DNA of 64,000 nucleotides from Firmicutes bacterium ADurb.Bin146 (GTDB lineage: Bacteria > Bacillota > Clostridia > DUPQ01): the NCBI GenBank assembly GCA_002070475.1, contig MWDI01000057.1, positions 1-64,000 of the forward strand. Direction: 5' to 3'. How positions within the stretch are numbered: position 1 is the stretch's first letter; each line of letters begins with the position of its first letter. Below, piece by piece: positions 34,100 through 43,473 of this stretch. Made by a program: the position numbers and the translations under genes. A model generated the notes under the pieces. The model worked only from the letters and a program-made list of their open reading frames with translations. It had not been told where the DNA came from and ran no database searches.

Positions 34100-36283
34100 A
34101 TGGAAAATTATGAAATGCTATATGCAAAGTTAATAGATGAAATCAAACTATATAATCCTAATAGTAATTTTGATTTAATTAATAAAGCATATAATCTTGC
34201 TCTTGAAGGGCACATGCAACAAAAAAGAGCTTCAGGAGAACCTTATATAATCCATTGCATAGAAGTAGCGAGAATTATTGCTAGTCTTGAATTAAACTCA
34301 AAATCCATTGCAGCGGCATTGTTGCATGATGTTATTGAAGATACAAGATTTACTGCTAACGATATAAAAGAAATGTTCGGAAGTGAAATTGCCTTAATCG
34401 TAGAAGGTGTCAGTAAACTTACAAATATACCATTACAAAGTCAAAAAGAACAACAGGTTGAGAATATTAGAAAAATGTTTATGGCTATGAGCAAGGATAT
34501 TCGTGTAATTATCGTTAAACTAGCTGATAGGCTTCATAACATGAGGACTTTAGAGTATAAGACTAAAAAGAGTCAAATTGAAAAATCCAAAGAAACAATG
34601 GACATATATGCACCTATTGCTCACAGATTAGGTATGTCTTCATTCAGAATAGAGTTAGAGGATTTGGCTTTTATGCATCTGTATCCAGATGATTATGCGG
34701 ACCTATCTCAAAAGATGGAGAAAAATAGGCAAGAAAGATACGATTTAATCCATAATATAAAGAATGAGCTTGAAATTGACTTAAGCCATAATAAAATAGA
34801 AGGACATGTCGAGGGAAGAGTAAAACATTTATATAGTATATATAGAAAAATGATTTCTCAAAATAAATCATTAGAAGAAATATATGATATTTTCGCATTA
34901 AGGATAATTGTAAATAATATTAAAGATTGTTATTTTGCTCTGGGGATGCTTCATGAAAACTATAAACCGATACCAGGAAGATTCAAAGATTATATAGCAA
35001 TGCCTAAAAAAAACATGTATCAATCTCTGCACACTACACTGATAAACAAGAATGGCAGGCCTTTTGAGGTTCAAATAAGAACTTGGGAAATGCATAGGGT
35101 TGCTGAATTCGGTATAGCAGCACATTGGAAATATAAGCAAAAAATTAATGATGCTGAACAATCATCTTCACTGGAATGGATTTCACAATGGATGGAGTGG
35201 CAAAAAGAAACAAAGGACGAAGATGAATTTTATTCTAATTTAAAAAATGATCTTTTTGACATGGAAGTATTTGTTTTTACTCCAAAAGGTGATGTTATAA
35301 ATCTTCCTTATGGTGCAAATCCAATAGATTTTGCTTATCATGTACATTCTGCTGTAGGAAATAAAATGATAGGAGCTAAAGTAGGCGGTAAAATGGTTCC
35401 AGTAACATATACGTTACAAACAGGAGATATTGTAGAGATTATTACATCAAATACATCAAAAGGGCCAAGCAGAGATTGGCTTAAACTTGTAAAGACAAGT
35501 CAAGCTAGAACTAAAATTAAACAATTTTTTAGAAAAGAAAGAAAAGAAGAAAATATTGAAAAAGGAAAAGATCAATTACTTAAAGAAATAAAAAGACAAG
35601 GTTTAAATCCTGTAGATCTTTTAAAACCTCAATATTATGAAAAAGTATTAGAAAGATATAATTTTCAAGAATTAGAAGACATTATGTGTGCAATAGGATA
35701 TGGAGGAATAACATCTAATAAAATTATATCTAAACTAAAAGAAGAATATAGAAAAGATCATAAGGAAGATCCAGTTATAATTGTACCTGCACTTGCAGAT
35801 AGTATAAAATATTCTAAGAGTACCGAAGGTGTCATAGTAAAAGATATACCGAATTGTATGGTGAAAATAAGCAAATGCTGTAATCCTGTACCGGGTGATG
35901 AAATAACCGGATATGTGACTAGAGGCAGAGGAGTATCAATACATAGAATAGATTGTATAAATATAATTAATGATAAAGAATTCGAAGACAGAAAAATCGA
36001 TGTTTACTGGAATCTTAATTCAGATGAATCATATGAGACTCAGCTTGATATAAAATCATATGACAGACCAAATTTAGTTACTGATATAATGAAGTTATTG
36101 TCTGAACAAAAAATTCAATGCAATGGTGTGAAAGCAAAGATAACTAAAGAGGGCTATGCAGATGTAAAAATTCTTGTTATGATGAAAAATAAAGATGAGA
36201 TTCAGGAATTAAATAGAAGACTTCGTAAAATATCTGGAGTTTTCGAAATTTCTCGTTTTTCAAAGAGGCAGAAATTAAGATGA
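34100..36283 (+). CDS. relA: Bifunctional (p)ppGpp synthetase/hydrolase Rel
   Basis: Rel makes and degrades (p)ppGpp in the stringent response. The N-terminal HD hydrolase has H52 in IIHCIEVARII, H76-D77 in LLHDVIEDT, and KLADRLHNMRTL, so hydrolysis should be active. The synthetase domain has IPGRFKDYIAMPKKNMYQSLHT. TGS (about 395-455; VFVFTPKGDVINLPYGANPIDFAYHVH), zinc-finger-like CCNPVPGDEI, and a C-terminal ACT domain follow. Length 727 is typical. The recJ-rel-dtd-MBL order is common in Clostridia. Confidence 0.97.
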   Translation: MENYEMLYAKLIDEIKLYNPNSNFDLINKAYNLALEGHMQQKRASGEPYIIHCIEVARIIASLELNSKSIAAALLHDVIEDTRFTANDIKEMFGSEIALIVEGVSKLTNIPLQSQKEQQVENIRKMFMAMSKDIRVIIVKLADRLHNMRTLEYKTKKSQIEKSKETMDIYAPIAHRLGMSSFRIELEDLAFMHLYPDDYADLSQKMEKNRQERYDLIHNIKNELEIDLSHNKIEGHVEGRVKHLYSIYRKMISQNKSLEEIYDIFALRIIVNNIKDCYFALGMLHENYKPIPGRFKDYIAMPKKNMYQSLHTTLINKNGRPFEVQIRTWEMHRVAEFGIAAHWKYKQKINDAEQSSSLEWISQWMEWQKETKDEDEFYSNLKNDLFDMEVFVFTPKGDVINLPYGANPIDFAYHVHSAVGNKMIGAKVGGKMVPVTYTLQTGDIVEIITSNTSKGPSRDWLKLVKTSQARTKIKQFFRKERKEENIEKGKDQLLKEIKRQGLNPVDLLKPQYYEKVLERYNFQELEDIMCAIGYGGITSNKIISKLKEEYRKDHKEDPVIIVPALADSIKYSKSTEGVIVKDIPNCMVKISKCCNPVPGDEITGYVTRGRGVSIHRIDCINIINDKEFEDRKIDVYWNLNSDESYETQLDIKSYDRPNLVTDIMKLLSEQKIQCNGVKAKITKEGYADVKILVMMKNKDEIQELNRRLRKISGVFEISRFSKRQKLR

Positions 36284-36756
36284 TTGCAGTTATTCAAAGA
36301 GTTTCAAAAAGCACAATAAATATTGATAATATAACGATATCCGAAATAAATAAAGGTCTTAATGTTTTATTATGTGTTACAGCTGATGATACAAAAGATG
36401 ATGTATATTATTTGGCAGATAAGATAGTAAAATTAAGAATATTTTCGGACATGAATGACAAGATGAATCTATCAGTTTTAGATATAAATGGACAGATTAT
36501 TGTGATAAGCCAATTTACCTTAGCTGCTGATACTAAGAAAGGTAACCGTCCTTCTTTTATCAATGCTGCAGATTCTGAAAAGGGTGAGGAATATTATAAC
36601 CTTTTTGTAGATTATATTAGATCAACTTATAAAATGGACATTAAAACAGGGAAATTTGCAGCTAAAATGTCCGTAGAAATTGTCAATGAAGGACCTGTGA
36701 CAATTATAATTAACAGCAAAGAAAACAGAAAGAAAAACTCATATGCAGATAATTAA
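36280..36756 (+). CDS. dtd: D-aminoacyl-tRNA deacylase
   Basis: Dtd removes D-amino acids mischarged onto tRNA. The N terminus MIAVIQRVSKSTINID, the SQFTLAADTKKGNRPSF motif and the trans Gly-Pro motif NEGPVT that forms the substrate site are all present. Length 158 is slightly above the usual ~148. Most homologues read FGADM before the Gly-Pro segment; here it is FAAKM. It overlaps rel by 4 bases and the next gene by 14. Confidence 0.94.
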   Translation: MIAVIQRVSKSTINIDNITISEINKGLNVLLCVTADDTKDDVYYLADKIVKLRIFSDMNDKMNLSVLDINGQIIVISQFTLAADTKKGNRPSFINAADSEKGEEYYNLFVDYIRSTYKMDIKTGKFAAKMSVEIVNEGPVTIIINSKENRKKNSYADN

Positions 36757-37372
36757 GCTAACAAGCAATATGTTATCCTCTAATTGTTATATAGTTGTAT
36801 CAAAAAAAGAAGCAATAGTTATTGATCCTTCTATAGAACCGGAATTTATCTTAAATAAAACAAATGAGCATAATACTTTTATTAAAAAAATCATATTCAC
36901 TCATGCACATATAGATCATATATTTTATTCAAGCCAACTAAGTGAGTTAACAAAAGCACAGACATATGGCCATAAAGATGATTTGTGTCTTTATAATGAT
37001 GAACATAAGAATGGTTCAATTCTTTTTGGTATGCGAAAGAAATTTATGATTTATGATAATGAATTAAAAGATAATGACATTATAACTTTCGGTGATAAAA
37101 AAGCAAAAATTATTCATACTCCGGGGCATACTAAAGGATGTATTTGCATATTGATTGATAATTATCTTTTTACAGGTGATACTCTTTTTTTTGAATCAAT
37201 AGGCAGAACTGATTTGTATACTGGCGATATGGATATGCTTTTTGATTCAATAAAAAATAAATTATATAAATTACCTGATGAGACAGTAATACTACCAGGA
37301 CATGGAATAAAATCAACAATAAAACACGAAAAGGAGAATAATCCATATGTCTACGAGAGTCAGCAATACTAA
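36743..37372 (+). CDS. MBL-fold metallo-hydrolase (glyoxalase II-like)
   Basis: The 209-residue protein has the metallo-beta-lactamase fold with two-metal motif THAHIDH, then HTPGHTKGCICILI, FTGDTLFFESIGRTD and LPGHG. This matches the YcbL/glyoxalase-II-like hydrolases that often follow dtd in Bacillota. The true substrate is not known; thioester hydrolysis is the family's usual reaction. It overlaps both dtd (14 bases) and the beta-helix gene (26 bases). Confidence 0.9.
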   Translation: MQIIKLTSNMLSSNCYIVVSKKEAIVIDPSIEPEFILNKTNEHNTFIKKIIFTHAHIDHIFYSSQLSELTKAQTYGHKDDLCLYNDEHKNGSILFGMRKKFMIYDNELKDNDIITFGDKKAKIIHTPGHTKGCICILIDNYLFTGDTLFFESIGRTDLYTGDMDMLFDSIKNKLYKLPDETVILPGHGIKSTIKHEKENNPYVYESQQY

Positions 37373-39011
37373 ACAGCTTTTAGAAGCAATTAAGAAGGAA
37401 AATCAGGAGATTATACTGAATGAAGGTACTTATAATCTTGAAGAACCATTAAATTTAACTGGAAAAGTTAATTTAATCTTAAGAGGAGAAGGGAATGTTA
37501 TAATAAGCGGAGCTTCAAAATTAATAAAAAAAGGTGATTATCCAAATAGTATATTTGTTAATAATGTAAGAAGAAATAAAAGTTCAGCATATAAAGTACA
37601 AGCATCTGCATGGAACAGATGTGAACGTGAGGATTTTATTTTTCATAATGCAATTGATCAGCATAATGGTAATACTATTTATGAAGGGTTTCTTACTTCT
37701 AATAATGAATTACTAAACGAGAATCCAAAAAATATGGAATTTTATTTTAATGTAGGTTGGAATCAAAATATAGCAAGTGGTCTGAAATCTAGAATAATTG
37801 AAGATAAAGTTTACATAGGTTTAGAACCATCACAATTTAAATTATTGCAGACAAAAGGTCTGAGAGTAGGAGCTCCAACAGAAGTTAAAAATATTAAATG
37901 TGCATTAAAGGAAGGAACATTTTATCACGATAAAGAAAAATCTGTCATAGAATATTTGCCAACAGAGCTTGAAATTCAAAATGGTTTTAACATCCTTTAT
38001 CCAGTACTTGAAACCTTAATATGTGTAAAGGATTCGAAAAATATTAAATTTTCAAATCTTTCTTTCAAATACACCACATGGGAGTATCCATCAAAAAATG
38101 GATTTTCTGAGATACAGTCGACTACATATGATGATATTACTAAATCTTCTATTGATACTTTTTCTGTACCAAAAGCTGCTGTTTATGTGGAATACAGTGA
38201 AGATATTATTTTTACACAATGTAAATTTTTAAACCTTGGAGGAACAGGAATACATTTATCAAGAGGATGTAAGAATAATAGCATATTATGCTCTGAATTC
38301 TATGATATTGCTGGTGGAGCTGTAATAATAGGTAATTTTGAATATACTGATGCTCATCCGAATGATGATAAAGATATAAATTACAATACAATAATTAAAG
38401 ATAATGAAATACATGATATTGGAGTTTTATATAATGGTGCATGTGGAATACTTGCAGGTTATGTTAACACTTTAAAAATATTTAATAACTTACTATATAA
38501 CATTGCATATACAGGAATCTCTGTAGGTTGGGGTTGGGGAAGACCGGACCCTTGTGCTAATTTAATATTTAATACCGATGTTCAAGTACCATATTTAAAA
38601 CCGACAATTCTTAAAAATAATCATATTAAAGGTAACGAGATACATCACATTATGCAACAGATGCATGATGGAGCAGGAATATATACTTTATCAAATCAAG
38701 ATGGTTCTATAATTGAAGATAATTATATTCATGATAATACTGATGCAAATGATGAACCAGTAACAAAAATATATGTTAAAAAATCATATCTTCTTGGTGT
38801 AACCACAAAATGGGGAAGGCTCTCGAAAAGAAAAGGGTTTCCTGGAGGCATATATCTTGATGAATGTAGTAGTGGGATAACTGTAAGGAATAATAGAATA
38901 GAAAATGTTGCGGTGAATTACTACTATCATGATACTGGAGTTCCAGGAATATTTGAGACAAACTCTTTTGATGTCGAAAAACTTGAAAATCCAATACTTA
39001 GTTATGACTAA
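37347..39011 (+). CDS. Right-handed beta-helix protein, possible cytoplasmic glycoside-active enzyme
   Basis: The 554-residue protein has parallel beta-helix repeats from about residue 230 on. They show Asn-rich turns such as IIKDNEIHDIGVLYNGACGI, LKIFNNLLYNIAYTGISVG and IIEDNYIHDN. The N-terminal half has NEGTYNLEEPLNLTG and a segment FKYTTWEYPSKNG that resembles beta-helix glycosidases of the GH141/GH120 kind. There is no signal peptide or membrane segment, so it should act in the cytoplasm on imported oligosaccharides. The assignment to a glycosidase family is tentative. AAGGAG (37330-37335) precedes the ATG, inside the upstream gene. A consensus promoter follows. Confidence 0.72.
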   Translation: MSTRVSNTKQLLEAIKKENQEIILNEGTYNLEEPLNLTGKVNLILRGEGNVIISGASKLIKKGDYPNSIFVNNVRRNKSSAYKVQASAWNRCEREDFIFHNAIDQHNGNTIYEGFLTSNNELLNENPKNMEFYFNVGWNQNIASGLKSRIIEDKVYIGLEPSQFKLLQTKGLRVGAPTEVKNIKCALKEGTFYHDKEKSVIEYLPTELEIQNGFNILYPVLETLICVKDSKNIKFSNLSFKYTTWEYPSKNGFSEIQSTTYDDITKSSIDTFSVPKAAVYVEYSEDIIFTQCKFLNLGGTGIHLSRGCKNNSILCSEFYDIAGGAVIIGNFEYTDAHPNDDKDINYNTIIKDNEIHDIGVLYNGACGILAGYVNTLKIFNNLLYNIAYTGISVGWGWGRPDPCANLIFNTDVQVPYLKPTILKNNHIKGNEIHHIMQQMHDGAGIYTLSNQDGSIIEDNYIHDNTDANDEPVTKIYVKKSYLLGVTTKWGRLSKRKGFPGGIYLDECSSGITVRNNRIENVAVNYYYHDTGVPGIFETNSFDVEKLENPILSYD

Positions 39012-39018
39012 ACAAGGA

Positions 39019-39047
39019 TTGACACAATAATAATGAAGTAGTATAAT
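39019..39047 (+). promoter_or_regulatory. Perfect consensus promoter for guaB-uvrA
   Basis: TTGACA (39019-39024), exactly 17 bases, TATAAT (39042-39047): the full sigma-A consensus, immediately after the beta-helix gene. Transcription should begin near 39054, leaving about 18 bases before the ATG at 39072. Confidence 0.9.
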
Positions 39048-39071
39048 AATCTGAAATTTATGAGGTGCAAC

Positions 39072-40571
39072 ATGGCTAAAATATATGAGGAAATATCGAG
39101 AACATTCAGTGAGTATTTACTTATACCTAATTTAACTTCAAAGGACTGCTATCCTGATAACATAAATCTTCGTACTCCCTTAACAAAATTCAAGGCAGGT
39201 GAAGAATCACAGATATATCTAAGCATACCATTTACTTCCGCTATAATGCAGTCAGTATCTAATGATACATTAGCAATAGCATTAGCTAAAAGAGGAGGTC
39301 TGAGTTTTATATTCTGTTCACAAACTATAGAATCCCAAGCAGAAATGGTAAAAAAAGTTAAAAAATTCAAAGCTGGATTTGTAATTTCAGATTCAAACCT
39401 CACTCCTGAGCATTCACTTAAAGATGTCGTTGCTTTAAAAGCAAAAAGCGGGCATTCAACAATACCTATAACACATGATGGTTCTTCACAGGGAAAACTG
39501 TTAGGAATAGTAACCAGCAGGGATTACAGAGTATCAAGGGACTCCCTTGATAAAAAAGTATCTGAATTTATGACACCATTTTCGAAACTCATAACCGGAA
39601 CACTTGGAATTTCGTTAAAAGAAGCAAATGATATTATATGGGATCATAAATTAAACTGTTTACCAATAATTGATGATGAAAACAATCTTAAATATCTTGT
39701 TTTTAGAAAAGATTATGACGAGCATAAAGAAAATCCTATGGAACTTTTAGATCACGAGAAGAGATACATGTGTGGAGCAGGTATAAATACTAGAGATTAT
39801 AAAGAAAGAGTTCCTGCTCTTGTTGAAGCTGGTGCTGATGTATTATGTATAGATTCATCAGACGGTTTCAGTGAATGGCAGTACGATACTATTAAATATG
39901 TTAAAGACAGATATTATGGGAAGGTTCTGGTAGGAGCAGGTAATGTTGTGGATGCAGAAGGTTTCAGATTTTTAGCTGATGCAGGAGCAGATTTTGTTAA
40001 AGTAGGCATAGGTGGAGGAAGCATCTGTATAACAAGAGAACAAAAAGGTATAGGTAGGGGACAAGCTACTGCTGTTATAGATACAGTAAAAGCTAGAAAT
40101 GAGTATTTTCAGGAGACTGGAGTATATATACCTATTTGTTCTGATGGTGGTATAGTCTATGATTATCATATTACTTTGGCATTAGCTATGGGAGCAGATT
40201 TTGTTATGATGGGTAGATATTTTGCAAGATTTGACGAATCACCGACAAAAGTAATAAAGTTAGGTAATAATTACGTTAAGGAATACTGGGGAGAAGGTTC
40301 CGAACGTGCAAGAAATTGGCAAAGATATGATGTTGGCACAGATACGGGTATAAAATTTGAGGAAGGTGTTGATAGTTACGTGCCATATGCAGGAAAACTT
40401 GTTGATAACCTCAATAAGTCTATTGCTAAAATTAAGAATACTATGTCAAGCTGTGGATCAAAATCAATTAAAGAACTTCATGAAACAGCAAGGATTTCTA
40501 TGGTTTCTGCAACAAGTATTGTAGAAGGTGGCGCGCATGACGTCATATTAAAGGATAAAACCGATTTTTAA
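39072..40571 (+). CDS. guaB: IMP dehydrogenase of the Tritrichomonas-like type
   Basis: IMPDH oxidises IMP to XMP, the first step to GMP. The barrel is interrupted by two CBS domains (about 105-220). Started at 39072 (MAKIYEE), the catalytic Cys in [13 protein letters not shown] is residue 319 and the flap Arg-Tyr in ARNWQRYD is 418-419. These are exactly the positions known in the Tritrichomonas foetus enzyme, and from memory long stretches agree closely, such as [11 protein letters not shown] and [11 protein letters not shown]. Length is 499. An ATG at 39060 is unlikely since GAGGTG (39062-39067) lies after it. It overlaps uvrA by one base. Confidence 0.95.
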   Translation: MAKIYEEISRTFSEYLLIPNLTSKDCYPDNINLRTPLTKFKAGEESQIYLSIPFTSAIMQSVSNDTLAIALAKRGGLSFIFCSQTIESQAEMVKKVKKFKAGFVISDSNLTPEHSLKDVVALKAKSGHSTIPITHDGSSQGKLLGIVTSRDYRVSRDSLDKKVSEFMTPFSKLITGTLGISLKEANDIIWDHKLNCLPIIDDENNLKYLVFRKDYDEHKENPMELLDHEKRYMCGAGINTRDYKERVPALVEAGADVLCIDSSDGFSEWQYDTIKYVKDRYYGKVLVGAGNVVDAEGFRFLADAGADFVKVGIGGGSICITREQKGIGRGQATAVIDTVKARNEYFQETGVYIPICSDGGIVYDYHITLALAMGADFVMMGRYFARFDESPTKVIKLGNNYVKEYWGEGSERARNWQRYDVGTDTGIKFEEGVDSYVPYAGKLVDNLNKSIAKIKNTMSSCGSKSIKELHETARISMVSATSIVEGGAHDVILKDKTDF

Positions 40572-43396
40572 TGCAAAAATACATATTCGTAAAAGGTGCA
40601 AAGGAAAACAATCTTAAAAACATTGATGTACTTATTCCAAAGGATAAACTAGTTGTTTTGACAGGTATATCAGGATCGGGTAAAACAACACTTGCTTTCG
40701 ATACAATATATGCAGAAGGCCAGCGAAGATATGTTGAAAGCTTGTCTTCTTATGCGAGACAATTTTTAGGATTGATGAATAAACCGGATGTAGAGTTTAT
40801 TGAAGGTTTATCGCCATCAATATCCATTGATCAAAAGACAACTAGTCATAATCCTCGTTCAACAGTTGGCACAATAACAGAAATATATGATTATCTTAGG
40901 CTGTTATATGCTAGAATCGGTATTCCGCATTGCCCTGAATGCAATAGAGAAATAAGTTCACAATCAATAGATCAGATTATAGATCAGTTAATGGATTACC
41001 CAGAGGGAACAAAAATAATGATAATGGCTCCTATTGTTAAAGGTAAAAAAGGTGAATTTCAAAAACAATTCGAGTCTTTAATAAAGCAAGGATATTCACG
41101 AGTAATAGTAGATAACATACAATATGACTTAAATGAAAATTTTATTGATTTGGACAAAAATAGAAGACATGACATATCAATAATTGTTGACCGCCTCATA
41201 ATACGAGAAGGAATAAGAAAAAGACTTACTGAATCAGTTGAAATTGCCTTAAATGAATCTGATGGTATTCTATTAATTAATAAGGATCTTACCGAGGATA
41301 TATTATTTTCTACAAAACTTGCATGTCCTGATTGTTCATTTAGTATTGATGATCTTAATCCAAGGATGTTTTCATTCAACAGCCCTTTTGGAGCATGTGA
41401 AAAATGTACAGGATTAGGGATATTATTAAAAGCAGATCCTGATTTGATAATACCTGATCGTAATCTCTCAGTACTTGATGGTGCCTTCATAGTTGCTGGA
41501 TTATCCTTTGAAAAAGGATCAATGATGTATTCAATTTACAAAATGTTATCTGATAAATTTGGATTTAAAATACACTCTCCATTTAATGAACTGCCTGTTG
41601 AAGTTCAAGATATTTTGCTTAATGGCACTAATGGTAATCCGCTTTATGTAGAATATGAGACAAAAACACGTTCATTTACTGCAAATGAACCATTTGAAGG
41701 CATATTAAAAACGGTTGAACGAAGGTATAAAGAGACAACGCAATCGTATATGAGAGCTTATTACGAAGGATTTATGAGTGACTCAGCCTGCCCTGCATGT
41801 AACGGGAAAAGACTTAAACCTGAAATTCTTGCTGTAACAGTAGGAGGTTTTAACATACATGAAGTGACACAAGTTTCTGTAAAAGAATGTATCTCATTTT
41901 TTAATAATTTAGAACTTTCAAAGATGCATAAAGCCATTGCTGATATTTTATTAAAAGAAATTAATACAAGACTCAAGTTTTTATCTGATGTCGGGTTAGA
42001 CTACCTTACTTTAAGTCGGAATGCTGGTTCATTGTCTGGTGGTGAAGCACAGAGAATTAGACTTGCTACGCAGATAGGATCAGGACTTACTGGAGTAATA
42101 TATATACTCGATGAACCAAGTATCGGGTTACATCAAAGAGATAATTCAAAGCTTCTAAACACTCTAAAAAAGATGAGAGATTTAGGTAATACCCTTATTG
42201 TTGTTGAACATGATATGGAGACAATAGCTGAAGCAGACTACATAATAGATATCGGACCTGGTGCTGGAGTACATGGTGGAGAAATAGTAGGAAAGGGAAC
42301 AGTTCAAGAACTTATTAAATCGGAAAGATCAATAACAGGTAAATATTTTTCTAAAGAACTAACAATAGAAAGACCTGAAAAAAATAGACCATTAAACGAT
42401 AAATTTCTTGAAATATACGGAGCACGACAGAATAATTTAAAAAATATAGATGTAAAGATACCATTAGGTGTAAGCGTATGTGTGACTGGAGTATCCGGAT
42501 CAGGAAAAAGCTCTTTAATTAATGAAATATTATATAAAGAACTTGCTTTTGTCCTTAATGGTAAGAAAATAAAATCAGGACTGCATGACAGAATTGAAGG
42601 GATGAATTATCTGGATAAAGTAATAAATATCGACCAAGCTCCTATAGGCAGAACACCAAGATCAAATCCTGCTACTTATATAGGTGTTTTTGATGATATT
42701 CGTGAGATTTTTGCTATGACTAAAGAAGCAAAAGCCAGAGGTTACAAAAAAGGAAGATTTAGTTTTAATGTAAAAGGGGGAAGATGTGAATCTTGCTCAG
42801 GTGATGGAATAAAAAAAATTGAAATGCATTTTTTACCTGATGTGTATGTTCCATGTGAAGTATGTAAAGGAAAAAGATATAATAAAGAAACCTTGGAAGT
42901 CAGATTTAATGGGAAAAATATTACAGATATTTTAGATATGACAATCGAGGAAGCATTCAATTTTTTTGAAAATATTCCACAAATAGAAAATAAATTCCAT
43001 GTACTAATGGATGTAGGACTGGGTTATTTGAAAGTTGGCCAATCATCAACGACTCTTTCAGGAGGCGAAGCTCAAAGAGTTAAGCTTGCATACGAATTAT
43101 CAAAACGTAGCACAGGCAAGACTATGTATATTCTTGATGAACCAACTACTGGGTTACATATCGATGATGTAAAAAAATTATTGAAAATTATTGACAGACT
43201 CATACAATCAGGTAATTCTGTTGTTATAATAGAGCATAATCTTGATGTTGTAAAATGCGCAGACTATATAATTGATCTTGGACCTGAAGGCGGTGATTTG
43301 GGAGGTAATATTATCGCAAAAGGAACTGTTGATGAAATAATGAACACGCAGAATTCTTATACAGGACAATATTTAAAAAAGTACCTAGAATTATAA
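40571..43396 (+). CDS. uvrA: Excinuclease ABC subunit A
   Basis: UvrA is the damage-sensing ABC ATPase of nucleotide excision repair. Two Walker A motifs are seen, [12 protein letters not shown] (residues 32-43) and [11 protein letters not shown] near 635. Signature motifs are [19 protein letters not shown] and [18 protein letters not shown]. Zinc-binding CPEC/CPDC...CEKC, CPAC and CESCSGDG...CEVC clusters are present. Length 941 is normal. The ATG shares a base with the guaB stop (TAATG). uvrB and uvrC are not in the window. Confidence 0.97.
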   Translation: MQKYIFVKGAKENNLKNIDVLIPKDKLVVLTGISGSGKTTLAFDTIYAEGQRRYVESLSSYARQFLGLMNKPDVEFIEGLSPSISIDQKTTSHNPRSTVGTITEIYDYLRLLYARIGIPHCPECNREISSQSIDQIIDQLMDYPEGTKIMIMAPIVKGKKGEFQKQFESLIKQGYSRVIVDNIQYDLNENFIDLDKNRRHDISIIVDRLIIREGIRKRLTESVEIALNESDGILLINKDLTEDILFSTKLACPDCSFSIDDLNPRMFSFNSPFGACEKCTGLGILLKADPDLIIPDRNLSVLDGAFIVAGLSFEKGSMMYSIYKMLSDKFGFKIHSPFNELPVEVQDILLNGTNGNPLYVEYETKTRSFTANEPFEGILKTVERRYKETTQSYMRAYYEGFMSDSACPACNGKRLKPEILAVTVGGFNIHEVTQVSVKECISFFNNLELSKMHKAIADILLKEINTRLKFLSDVGLDYLTLSRNAGSLSGGEAQRIRLATQIGSGLTGVIYILDEPSIGLHQRDNSKLLNTLKKMRDLGNTLIVVEHDMETIAEADYIIDIGPGAGVHGGEIVGKGTVQELIKSERSITGKYFSKELTIERPEKNRPLNDKFLEIYGARQNNLKNIDVKIPLGVSVCVTGVSGSGKSSLINEILYKELAFVLNGKKIKSGLHDRIEGMNYLDKVINIDQAPIGRTPRSNPATYIGVFDDIREIFAMTKEAKARGYKKGRFSFNVKGGRCESCSGDGIKKIEMHFLPDVYVPCEVCKGKRYNKETLEVRFNGKNITDILDMTIEEAFNFFENIPQIENKFHVLMDVGLGYLKVGQSSTTLSGGEAQRVKLAYELSKRSTGKTMYILDEPTTGLHIDDVKKLLKIIDRLIQSGNSVVIIEHNLDVVKCADYIIDLGPEGGDLGGNIIAKGTVDEIMNTQNSYTGQYLKKYLEL

Positions 43397-43473
43397 ATTG
43401 CGTATAATTCACATAAATTTCACAAATTAGTGGTAGAATAAAATTAACCTATAATAGGTGAAGGAGAAAAAAT

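Noticed and set aside
43397-43473. CtsR heat-shock operator before clpE
   Set aside because: No tandem GGTCAAA-type heptads are present. TATAAT at 43450-43455 lies too close to the start codon for a normal leader, so no promoter was called either.
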